Positions 25,099 through 33,223 of a stretch of DNA of 64,000 bases are shown here, in pieces. The DNA lies in assembly GCA_913778455.1 (NCBI GenBank), contig CAJYVK010000020.1, positions 30,126 through 94,125 of the forward strand, in the 5' to 3' direction. Source of the stretch: an uncultured Hymenobacter sp. Lineage in GTDB: Bacteria > Bacteroidota > Bacteroidia > Cytophagales > Hymenobacteraceae. Each line of letters opens with the position of its first letter. Position 1 is the stretch's first letter. The notes under the pieces were generated by a model. That model was not told where the DNA came from and ran no database searches. It worked only from the letters and a program-made list of their open reading frames with translations. Made by a program: the position numbers and the translations under genes.

Positions 25099-25911
25099 AT
25101 GGCTGTTAAGAAAAACTTCCTCTACGACACCTTGATGCCGAAGATATATGGCATTGGCGCGGCAGTTGTTATCGTAGGTGCTCTATTTAAAATCCAACAC
25201 TTACCGGGTGCCGGTCCCATGCTCACCGTGGGTCTGCTGACCGAAGCAGTAATCTTCTTCCTAAGCGCGTTCCAACCCCATCAGGCTGAAACCGACTGGT
25301 CGCTGGTATATCCTGAACTGAGCGAAGGTTACGATCCTTCGACTAACGACAACCGCTTCCGTGAGAAGACTCCGGCTCCCAACGGCCTGACCGGCAAGCT
25401 GGACGACATGCTGAAAAATGCTAACGTTACCCCCGAAGCCCTCACCAACCTGGGCCAGGGCCTGAATCGCCTCAGCGCTACTACCGCTCAGCTCGGTCAA
25501 CTCGGTGAGGCTACCAAAGTAACTGACGAGTACACCCAGAAAGTACGCTCGGCTGCCCAGTCGCTCGACGGTATCAACAAAGCCTACGCTAACACGGTAG
25601 AGGCTATCACCTCGCTCTCGAATGCTACGGGTGATGCGAAAGAGTATCACCTGCAAGTGCAGAACGTAACCAAGAACCTCGGTGCCCTGAATGCAGTGTA
25701 CGAGATGGAACTGCAGGATGCCAACACGCACCTCAAGTCGATGAACCAGTTCTACGGTACGCTCGGCAAAGCTATGGAGAACATGGTGCAGGCTGGCAAA
25801 GACACCGAGAGCCTCCAACACCAAGTAGCCGACCTCACCGGCAACCTGTCGTCGCTCAACCGCGTGTACGGCAACATGCTGAACGCGATGCGCTCGGGCA
25901 GCGCAGCCTAA
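25099..25911 (+). CDS. gldL: Type IX secretion/gliding motor protein GldL (PorL)
   Basis: Inner-membrane motor subunit of 270 residues. With GldM it converts proton-motive force into rotation that powers T9SS and gliding. Two membrane helices (about 14-33 and 38-58) begin after MAVKKNFLYDTLMPKIYGIG. The conserved charged residue of the proton path is visible as Glu49 in LLTEAVIFF. The cytoplasmic part is a long helical region (about 110-265) with repeated QLxxNLxxLNxVY-like units, a probable coiled coil. It lies between gldK and gldM in the same operon. Confidence 0.95.
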   Translation: MAVKKNFLYDTLMPKIYGIGAAVVIVGALFKIQHLPGAGPMLTVGLLTEAVIFFLSAFQPHQAETDWSLVYPELSEGYDPSTNDNRFREKTPAPNGLTGKLDDMLKNANVTPEALTNLGQGLNRLSATTAQLGQLGEATKVTDEYTQKVRSAAQSLDGINKAYANTVEAITSLSNATGDAKEYHLQVQNVTKNLGALNAVYEMELQDANTHLKSMNQFYGTLGKAMENMVQAGKDTESLQHQVADLTGNLSSLNRVYGNMLNAMRSGSAA

Positions 25912-25959
25912 GTAATCAGGTTGATTGGGCCTATTTTTTACTTTTAGCAAGCGACTATA

Positions 25960-27564
25960 ATGGCAGGCGGAAAAGAGACACCGCGGCAGAAGATGATCGG
26001 CATGATGTACCTCGTGCTGACTGCTCTTCTGGCGCTCCAAGTACAGTCGGCTGTGATTTTGAAGTTTAAGTTCATTGACGACAGTCTGTTGAGCGTAAAC
26101 GATAAGACTTCAAATGCAGCAGACGGTACTATCAAAGGAATTCAGGCAGCGGTTGTAAAAAACAACAACCAAGCCGCAGACAAGGCCGTGCTGGCCAAGA
26201 GCGAGGAGATTCGCCAGAAAACGAAGGAAACTATTGCCTACTTGCGCGATGTCCGCGACAAATTGGTGGTAGCTGGCGGTAACCCCAAAGGCTCTACCGA
26301 ATACAAGGATATCAACGCGGAAGATGTTGTGGCTACGACCATGATCGGCTCGGGCGACAAAAAGAACGGCCTGGGCTACCCGCTGAAGGCTAAGCTGAAC
26401 GAGTATTCCGACTATATCCGCGAGTTTGTGCCCGATGCTAAGCAACTGGCGCTGGACGGCAAAGACGACGTACGAGTAACCACTGCCAAGGACCAAACCA
26501 CGAAGGAGCAGAAGTCAAAAGACTTCGCTCAGCTCAACTTCGAGTCTACGCCGCTGGCTGCTGCTCTAGCTACGCTTTCGCAGAAAGAAACGGAGGTACT
26601 GAAACTGGAAGCTGATGCCCTGTCGGCACAAGCACAAAAAGTAGGTGCCAAAACCATCGTATTCGACAAGCTGGGTGCCTTCGCTTCGGCTGAGTCGCAA
26701 ACGGTAGCTGCGGGTACCAAGTACAAGGCAGAGCTGTTCCTGACGGCCTCGGCTTCTAACATCCGCCCCACCATGACTTACAACGGTTCACCGCTGTCGG
26801 TAGGTCCGGATGGTCACGGCAAGGTAGAATTCACGGCTCGCCCGGGTGCCTTCGACCAAGCTGGTAACGCGAAAGCTTCGTGGACGGGTACTATCCGCTT
26901 GAATCAGAATGGCCGCGATACTACGTTCAAAGTTGTCGTGCCCTACACCGTAACCAAGCCGGTGATGCAGATTCAGTCGGCTTCGGTACAGGCCCTGTAC
27001 TATAAGTGCGGCAACAAGCTGAGCGTACAAGTACCGGCCCTCGGTGCGCAATACCAGCCCAGCTTCTCGGCTTCGGGTGCCTCGGTTATTCCTGGTCAGA
27101 AAGGTGAAGTAACGCTGGTGCCCAACTCGCGTGAAGTAACCCTGAACGTAAGCAGCGGTGGCAACCCCATCGGTTCGCAAACTTTCAAAGTTCGTCCGAT
27201 TCCGAACCCCACCATCAAGTGCTACGCTGGCGGCAGCGAAGCCAATGAAAAGCAGGGAACTCCCGGCCTGCAGATTCGGTCTATCACCCTGCGTGCCATT
27301 GCTGACCCCGGTTTCGCTACGTTCCTGCCCGAAGATGCTCGCTACCGCGTGTCGCGCTTCACGGCCGTACTGGCTCGGGGCAAGCGTCCGGTTATCGGCC
27401 CGAAAGTTATCAACGGCCCGCAAGGCGACTTCAGCGATATGACGAGCGCTTATAAAGAAGGCGACCGTCTGTTCATTGAAGTACAAGGCGTGCAGCGCAT
27501 GAACTTCCAGAACCAGACGGAAGACGTGAACATGACGCGCACGTTCAACATCCCGCTGCAATAA
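25960..27564 (+). CDS. gldM: Type IX secretion/gliding motor protein GldM (PorM)
   Basis: Motor subunit of 534 residues with a short cytoplasmic N-terminus (MAGGKETPRQKMIGMMYLVL), one membrane helix (about 14-34) and a large periplasmic part. The periplasmic part starts with a helical D1 domain (about 40-220) followed by three beta domains (about 225-534). These contact the GldK-GldN ring in known homologues. The length and the start match the GldM family well. Together with GldL it forms the rotary stator-like unit. The downstream gldN starts 36 bp later. Confidence 0.95.
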   Translation: MAGGKETPRQKMIGMMYLVLTALLALQVQSAVILKFKFIDDSLLSVNDKTSNAADGTIKGIQAAVVKNNNQAADKAVLAKSEEIRQKTKETIAYLRDVRDKLVVAGGNPKGSTEYKDINAEDVVATTMIGSGDKKNGLGYPLKAKLNEYSDYIREFVPDAKQLALDGKDDVRVTTAKDQTTKEQKSKDFAQLNFESTPLAAALATLSQKETEVLKLEADALSAQAQKVGAKTIVFDKLGAFASAESQTVAAGTKYKAELFLTASASNIRPTMTYNGSPLSVGPDGHGKVEFTARPGAFDQAGNAKASWTGTIRLNQNGRDTTFKVVVPYTVTKPVMQIQSASVQALYYKCGNKLSVQVPALGAQYQPSFSASGASVIPGQKGEVTLVPNSREVTLNVSSGGNPIGSQTFKVRPIPNPTIKCYAGGSEANEKQGTPGLQIRSITLRAIADPGFATFLPEDARYRVSRFTAVLARGKRPVIGPKVINGPQGDFSDMTSAYKEGDRLFIEVQGVQRMNFQNQTEDVNMTRTFNIPLQ

Positions 27565-27600
27565 GCAATTAGGCAATTCGTTAGCTTTAAAAATTCTATT

Positions 27601-28599
27601 ATGACCCGCTATTTCAAAGCACTGCCCTTCACTGCTGCGGCCCTGCTGGCTGCACTGGTGGGCCGGGCGCAGGAGCAGGCTACCTCGACCGTTACAACGG
27701 GGGCCATCCGCCAGATTCCGGTTTCCGACCAGATGTTCCGCAAAACCATCACGCGGGCTATCGACCTGCGGGAGAAGCAAAACCGCCCGATGTTCTCGGA
27801 TGGTAAAGAAATCAGCCGGGTTATTATCGATGCTGTAAAGCGTGGCGAACTGACGGCTTACAAAAACGATTCGGTGACTTCGACGCTCACTCCCAAAGAG
27901 ATGTCGTCGAATATGTCGTACGCTATCGAAGCTCCCATCAGCGTCGATGCTGACGGCGGCGACTGGGGTGCAGCCCCTTCGAAAACCCCGAAGAAAAAGG
28001 CCGCTCCGGCCAATGATGGCTGGGGTGCGCCCATTGCCTCTACGCCGCCCGCCACCAAAAAAGTGAAAGTGCTGGACAGCAAAGGCAAGCCGGTGAAAAA
28101 GAACGGGAAGTACGTGTACAAGACGGTGAGCACTACTGCGGTAGCGCCCCCGCCCCCGCCGCCCGCGCCCACTACGGCTGAGTATCGTCCTAAGGACCTC
28201 TACCAGATGGAGCTTACCGAGGAGATGATCTTTGATAAGAAGCGCTCGCGGATGTACCACCAGATTAAAACGGTGACGCTGAAGCTGCCTTCCACGCTCT
28301 CAACTAACACTTCGGGTCTGGAAAAGACGGTCGCTACGTTCAAGTACTCCGACCTGGCCAAGGTGTTCCGCAACAATCCGCAGCAAGCCATTTGGTTTAA
28401 CGCGCAGAATGATGCTCAGCATAAGAACTTGGCCGATGCATTTGAGCTGTGGTTGTTCAACTCGTACATCGTGAAGGTTTCGAACCCCGCTGGTGACGAC
28501 TTGGCTACGCAGTACGGTAGTGAGCGCGAAGGCTTGCTGGCTGCCCAGCAAATTGCCTCCGACCTCGTAGAATACGAATACAGCCTGTGGAGCTTCTAA
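27601..28599 (+). CDS. gldN: Type IX secretion/gliding protein GldN (PorN)
   Basis: Periplasmic protein of 332 residues that forms the ring complex with GldK. The signal peptide is MTRYFKALPFTAAALLAALV, cut near GRAQ. The family core is visible as MFRKTITRAIDLREKQNRPM, DGKEISRVIIDAVKRGEL and LYQMELTEEMIFDKKRSRM. A central Lys/Pro-rich insert (about 118-195, with a run of prolines near 182-190) separates the two halves and is probably flexible. It is the last gene of gldKLMN, ended by a strong terminator. Confidence 0.95.
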   Translation: MTRYFKALPFTAAALLAALVGRAQEQATSTVTTGAIRQIPVSDQMFRKTITRAIDLREKQNRPMFSDGKEISRVIIDAVKRGELTAYKNDSVTSTLTPKEMSSNMSYAIEAPISVDADGGDWGAAPSKTPKKKAAPANDGWGAPIASTPPATKKVKVLDSKGKPVKKNGKYVYKTVSTTAVAPPPPPPAPTTAEYRPKDLYQMELTEEMIFDKKRSRMYHQIKTVTLKLPSTLSTNTSGLEKTVATFKYSDLAKVFRNNPQQAIWFNAQNDAQHKNLADAFELWLFNSYIVKVSNPAGDDLATQYGSEREGLLAAQQIASDLVEYEYSLWSF

Positions 28600-28627
28600 G
28601 CGGCTTCAATTAGCTTGTTTGATACGC

Positions 28628-28661
28628 AAAAGGCCCGCGCTACTCAGCGCGGGCCTTTTTT
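28628..28661 (+). terminator. Intrinsic terminator of the gldKLMN operon
   Basis: AAAAGGCCCGCGC pairs with GCGCGGGCCTTTT around a 6-nt loop and is followed by T residues, 28 bp after the gldN stop. It lies between gldN and the convergent uvrC gene. Confidence 0.92.
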
Positions 28662-28715
28662 ATGAAAGGGAAAGCCGTAATGGCTGGGTCGGGGACATTA
28701 GCGGCAGATACCGGC

Positions 28716-30527
28716 CTACTCCGCAGCCCCAGTTGGTTGACTGAAATAAGCCAGTAGGATTTTTGCCTTAGCCTTGCCGACTTCGGCGACCAGTTCCGTC
28801 TCGCTAAGCTCCTTGATTTTCTTGACAGACTTGAACTTGCTCAGGAGCTTGTCGGCCGTAACGGGACCGAGGCCCTTTACGTCGGTGAGCTCCGTCTTGA
28901 GGGTGGCCGCGTCGCGGGTGTTGCGGTGGAAGGTGATGCCGAAACGGTGCACCTCGTCGCGCATGCGCTGAAACAAGCGCAGGCTCTCGCTTTTCTTGTC
29001 GATGTAAAGCGGGAGGGGGTCGTTGGGAACGTAGATTTCTTCCAGGCGCTTGGCGATGCCGATGACTGGAATCTGCCCCCAGAGATTGAGGTCCTTCAAC
29101 GCCTTTACTGCCATGCTGAGCTGTCCCTTACCGCCATCAACTATGACGAGCTGGGGTAGGCTGGCTCCTTCCTCCACCAAACGGCGGTAACGGCGCGTAA
29201 TGACCTCGTACATGGTGTCGAAATCGTTGGGGCCGACCACCGTTTTGACGTGGTAGTGGCGGTAATCCTTCTTACTGGGGCGGGCGTTGCGAAAGCATAC
29301 CATCGCCGATACCGGATTATCGCCTTGGAAGTTGGAGTTATCGAAGCATTCAATGTGCTTGGGTAGCTCCTTTAGGTGCAAGTCTTTTTTGATTTGCTCC
29401 ATGATGCGTACCTCGTTGACGTCCTTACTCTTCTCGTTCATGCTCTCCTTCTCCTTACGGGCGTAAAGCACGTTTTTGAGGCTAAGCTCTAAGAGCTTCC
29501 GCTTGTCGCCGATTTGGGGGACGGTGAACGTGACGCCGGGCAGGGGTAGGCTTTCGATGGGAACGTTGGTGAGTACCTCCTTGGCCTCACTCTCAAACTC
29601 CTGGCGAAGCTGCATGATGAGTGGGGCCAGAATCTCGGCATCCGTTTCGTCCAGCTTCTTGGTCAGCTCCAGGTTCTGGGTGAGAATGATACTGCCATTC
29701 ATCACCTTGAAATAGTTGACGAAGGCGGCCTTCTCATTGGAAGCGATGGCGAAGACGTCGATGTTGGTGAGCGTGGCGCTCACGATGGTGCTCTTGGCCT
29801 GGAAGTCGTCGAGCTTGTCGAGTTTCTGCTTGAATTGATGCGCCAGCTCGTATTGCATTTCCTGGGCGGCGGCCGTCATCTTGTCGCGGAAATACTGCTT
29901 AGGCAGGCGGAGGTCGCCGCCCAATATCTGGCGGATTTGCTGAATGTACTGGTTGTAGCTGGCCTCGTCCTCCTTGTTCTCGCAGGGGCCTTTGCAATTG
30001 CCGATGTGATACTCCAGGCACACCTTGAACTTGCCAGCGGCCACGTTTTCGGGGCTCAGGTTATAATTACAAGTGCGAAGTGGATAAAGGGCCCGAATGA
30101 GCTCTAACAGCACGTTGAGCGAGCCCTGGTGGGCGTAGGGGCCGAAATATTGGCCGTCGCCGGGCTGTTTGTTGCGCGTGGGAATAAGGCGCGGAAAGCG
30201 CTCTTTGGTTAGCAGCAGGTACGGGTAGGTTTTGCCGTCCTTGAGCAGGATGTTGTACTTGGGCTGATGCTGCTTGATGAGGTTGTTTTCGAGCAGGAAG
30301 GCATCCGATTCCGAATTCACGATGGTGAACTCGATGCGCTTGATGTTCTTGACGAGCTGCTGCGTCTTCTTATTGTGGTCCTGCTTAGTGAAATAGCTGC
30401 TCACGCGCTTGCGTAGGTCCACGGCCTTGCCCACGTAGATGATGCCTTCGTCGTCGAAGTAGCGGTATACGCCGGGCTGGTGGGGCAGGCGATTTATTTG
30501 TTCCTGTAGTTCGGGTTTGGCTGCCAT
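28716..30527 (-). CDS. uvrC: Excinuclease ABC subunit C
   Basis: Nucleotide-excision repair nuclease of 603 residues that makes both incisions around a UvrB-bound lesion. Domains in order: GIY-YIG nuclease (about 12-95, GVYRYFDDEGIIYVGKAVDL), a cysteine region (RTCNYNL, CLEYHIGNCKGPC), a UVR motif (about 205-240), the RNase-H-like nuclease (IECFDNSNFQGDNPVSAMVC, LVIVDGGKGQLSMA) and C-terminal helix-hairpin-helix motifs (DVKGLGPVTADKLLSKF). The ATG at 30527 gives the family start. Readings further upstream run through inverted-repeat element B, whose end touches this ATG. Confidence 0.96.
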   Translation of the reverse strand: MAAKPELQEQINRLPHQPGVYRYFDDEGIIYVGKAVDLRKRVSSYFTKQDHNKKTQQLVKNIKRIEFTIVNSESDAFLLENNLIKQHQPKYNILLKDGKTYPYLLLTKERFPRLIPTRNKQPGDGQYFGPYAHQGSLNVLLELIRALYPLRTCNYNLSPENVAAGKFKVCLEYHIGNCKGPCENKEDEASYNQYIQQIRQILGGDLRLPKQYFRDKMTAAAQEMQYELAHQFKQKLDKLDDFQAKSTIVSATLTNIDVFAIASNEKAAFVNYFKVMNGSIILTQNLELTKKLDETDAEILAPLIMQLRQEFESEAKEVLTNVPIESLPLPGVTFTVPQIGDKRKLLELSLKNVLYARKEKESMNEKSKDVNEVRIMEQIKKDLHLKELPKHIECFDNSNFQGDNPVSAMVCFRNARPSKKDYRHYHVKTVVGPNDFDTMYEVITRRYRRLVEEGASLPQLVIVDGGKGQLSMAVKALKDLNLWGQIPVIGIAKRLEEIYVPNDPLPLYIDKKSESLRLFQRMRDEVHRFGITFHRNTRDAATLKTELTDVKGLGPVTADKLLSKFKSVKKIKELSETELVAEVGKAKAKILLAYFSQPTGAAE

Positions 30528-30781
30528 AGACCGCAGATTCAACGGATTTAACGGATTTCGGGGATACGCCCGTCGACCTGTGGTGGCGGGCTGACTGGCT
30601 TTGGGTGGGTACGTGTGTAGAACGTGTGGCGGCTGGCAAAAGTAGCCGTAGGGTTCGGTGCCAAATGCGCAAGGAGGGCCCAGGGGCCCTCCTTGCATTC
30701 ACTCATCAGCCAGTCAGCCCGCCGCCGGAGGCCGGCGGGCGTATCCCCGAAATCCGTTAAATCCGTTGAATCTGCGGTCTA
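30527..30781. repeat. Inverted-repeat element B (MITE/REP-like), homologous to element A
   Basis: The outer 46 nt at each end (30527-30572 and 30736-30781) are perfect inverted repeats beginning TAGACCGCAGATTCAACGG. Weaker pairing continues to 30600 and 30708 (AGCCAGTCAGCCCGCC with its complement), giving arms of about 74 nt around a 107-bp centre. The centre holds a separate hairpin (AAGGAGGG..CCCTCCTT, 30671-30694). The left TA belongs to the uvrC ATG context, and the outer TAG is the stop of the penicillin-binding protein gene. The terminal sequence and GC-rich sub-ends match element A, while the centres differ. No coding region is seen inside. Confidence 0.82.
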
Positions 30782-33136
30782 GATGTCCTTGTCGTCGAGG
30801 TCGTCGAGATTGGGCTGGGCCATCTTCTGGTCGCTGGGGATGGTATCGCGCTGGCCGCCGCCGTTATACTTCGTGCAATCGAGCTCGATGTTGAGCGGCG
30901 CGGCGGGGGGCGGGAAGGGACCGGTGTCGATGTCGAGTGACTTATCGGCGTACACCTTCTTCATAAAGATGCCGTAGAGCGGTAGGGCTAGCCGGGCACC
31001 TTGGCCATAAGTGCCAGTGCGGAAGTGAATGCTGCGGTCTTCGCCGCCCACCCACATGCCGCACACGAGGTTGGGCGTAATGCCCATAAACCACGCGTCG
31101 GAATAGTTGGAAGTAGTGCCAGTTTTGGCGCCGATGGTGGTGTTGAACTTGAAGCCGGTGTGCAGGATAGTACTAGTGCCGCCGGGCTCGGTGGTGCTGG
31201 CTTGCAGCATGTTGGTCATCACGTAGGCGGTCTCCTCGCTCAGAGCCTCCTTGGTGGGCGCCACGAAGCGGCGCAGCTCGTTACCGTTCTTGTCTTCGAT
31301 GCGCGTCACCATGATGGGGCCGGTCCACACGCCCTTGTTGACGAACGTGCCGTAGGCACCGCACAGCTCATAAATACTGCAATCGGAAGCACCGAAGCCC
31401 ACGGCCGGCACCGGGTCGATGGGCGAAGTGATACCCAGGCGCTTGGCATACGCCACTACCGTTTCGGGGCCGAGCTTGTACACCAGCCACGCGGTGATGG
31501 AGTTCATGGACCGGGCCAGCGCTTGGCGCAAAGTAAAGGTGCGCCCCGAGAAATTGCCCTCGAAATTCTTGGGCGTGTAGGCCGGGCGGCCGGCGGCGGC
31601 GGGGAAAGTAGTCGCCACGTCGGGACGGGGGAAGCACGGCGAGTACCCCTGGTCGATGGCGGCCGTGTACACGATGGGCTTGAAGGTGGAGCCCGGTTGG
31701 CGCTTGCCTTGCCGCACGTGGTCAAATTTGAAAAACTTATAGTTCGGGCCACCCACCCAGGCTTTTACGTAGCCGTTGAGCGGATTGACCGCCATGAAGC
31801 CGGCCCGCAGATAGCGTTTGTAGTAGGCCAGCGAGTCCATCGGCGACATGAGCATTTCCCGCTCGCCCTGCCAGGTAAATACCGGCATGCGGTACTTGTG
31901 ATTGAGGTAGTAATTGACCGAGTCCTTATTGCCTTCGTAGCGCTCCATCAGCGATTTGTAGCGCTGGGTGCGGCGCATGGCCGTTTCGAGAAAGCGCGGA
32001 ATAACCTTGCCGCTCTCGTCGCGCCAGGGTAGCTGCCCCTTCCAGTGAGCGGTAAACCACTTTTGCTGCAAGGACAAATGCTCGGCCACGGCCTTCTCGG
32101 CGTAGGTCTGCATGCGCGAGTCCAGGGTGGTGTATATTTTCAGGCCGTCGGCGTAGAGGTCGTGGTCGGTTTCCTTGGCCCAGGCTTGCAGGTACTTGGC
32201 CACCTCGGTACGGAAATAGGGGGCCAGCCCCTGCACGGCGCTTTCTACGCTGTAGTGCAGCTTGATAGTCTTAGCGGTATCCTTCACCATCTCGGCGGCG
32301 GGCAGGTAGCCGGCCTTAGTCATTTGTTGCAGCACCCAGTTGCGGCGGCGCTTCGAGCGCACCGGGTGCAGCACGGGGCTGAAGCGCGAGGGCGCGTTGA
32401 CGATACCCACGAGCGTCGCCGACTCGACGGTATTGAGTTGCTTGGGATTCTTATTGAAAAAAGTCTTAGCCGCCGTGTTAATGCCATAGGCGTTGGAGCC
32501 GAAGTCCACGGTATTAAGGTACATCCGGATGATTTCGCGTTTGGTATAGTTGCGCTCCAGCCGGATGGCCAGCAGCCACTCCTTGGTTTTGGTGATGAGC
32601 AGGCCCAGCTTGTGCTCGCCATTGAGCTTGCCCTCGTTGAGGTTGCTAGCCTCGCCGGGGCGGGTCTTGAAGAGCACTTTGGCTACCTGCTGGCTGAGCG
32701 TGGAGCCGCCACCGCTGCGGCCCAGGCCAGCCACGGCCCGCATGATGCTCTTGAAGTCGATGCCCGAATGCTCCTCGAAACGCACGTCTTCGGTGGCGAT
32801 GAGGGCGTCAACTACGCTTTGTGGCAAGTCTTTATAGTCAACCGGGGTGCGGTTTTCGCGGAAATATTTACCCAGCAGCACGCCATCGGCCGAGTAGACC
32901 TCGGAGGCCAGCTCGCTCTTGGGGTTTTCCAGCGTTTTCAGGTTGGGCATGCGCCCGAAGAGGTTCATGAAGTTAATGCTGACTGCCCCCACGTAGAGCA
33001 GCGTAGCCAGCACACCGCCCACAAACAGCACCCACATGGTGCGCGTGAATGCCTCGAAGCGCCCCTTACGGGCCGGCGGCGGCCCCCGGCGGACTGGCGG
33101 AGTGGGGCGGGCCGGGGAGGAATGGGAAGTAGGCAT
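30779..33136 (-). CDS. Bifunctional class A penicillin-binding protein (PBP1A type)
   Basis: Peptidoglycan synthase of 785 residues anchored in the inner membrane. A short basic cytoplasmic tail precedes one membrane helix (about 33-55). The glycosyltransferase (GT51) domain follows, with the catalytic Glu motif ATEDVRFEEHSGIDFKS and GGSTLSQQ. The transpeptidase domain has SxxK as GSTFKPIVY, SxN as ARSMNSITAW and KTG as AKTGTTSNYSDAWF. The ATG at 33136 is preferred over an upstream in-frame codon. The C-terminus ends in an acidic stretch (DDLDDKDI) whose TAG lies at the edge of element B. It follows the sprE/porW gene on the same strand with an 87-bp gap. Confidence 0.94.
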   Translation of the reverse strand: MPTSHSSPARPTPPVRRGPPPARKGRFEAFTRTMWVLFVGGVLATLLYVGAVSINFMNLFGRMPNLKTLENPKSELASEVYSADGVLLGKYFRENRTPVDYKDLPQSVVDALIATEDVRFEEHSGIDFKSIMRAVAGLGRSGGGSTLSQQVAKVLFKTRPGEASNLNEGKLNGEHKLGLLITKTKEWLLAIRLERNYTKREIIRMYLNTVDFGSNAYGINTAAKTFFNKNPKQLNTVESATLVGIVNAPSRFSPVLHPVRSKRRRNWVLQQMTKAGYLPAAEMVKDTAKTIKLHYSVESAVQGLAPYFRTEVAKYLQAWAKETDHDLYADGLKIYTTLDSRMQTYAEKAVAEHLSLQQKWFTAHWKGQLPWRDESGKVIPRFLETAMRRTQRYKSLMERYEGNKDSVNYYLNHKYRMPVFTWQGEREMLMSPMDSLAYYKRYLRAGFMAVNPLNGYVKAWVGGPNYKFFKFDHVRQGKRQPGSTFKPIVYTAAIDQGYSPCFPRPDVATTFPAAAGRPAYTPKNFEGNFSGRTFTLRQALARSMNSITAWLVYKLGPETVVAYAKRLGITSPIDPVPAVGFGASDCSIYELCGAYGTFVNKGVWTGPIMVTRIEDKNGNELRRFVAPTKEALSEETAYVMTNMLQASTTEPGGTSTILHTGFKFNTTIGAKTGTTSNYSDAWFMGITPNLVCGMWVGGEDRSIHFRTGTYGQGARLALPLYGIFMKKVYADKSLDIDTGPFPPPAAPLNIELDCTKYNGGGQRDTIPSDQKMAQPNLDDLDDKDI

Positions 33137-33223
33137 CGTAAAAAAGCGGCGAAGCGGAGGTAAGACCGGCTGGCCCAACAACGATAACGAGTGAGCCAGC
33201 CTGCGCCTTAATTCCAGATTCGC

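Noticed and set aside
26788-28260. A 490-codon antisense frame over gldM and gldN
   Set aside because: Both overlapped genes are certain, and the antisense product has no recognisable motif and an odd Arg/His-rich composition.
30385-30702. Coding extension of uvrC through inverted-repeat element B
   Set aside because: The added residues come from the repeat element, and the UvrC family starts at the ATG at 30527.
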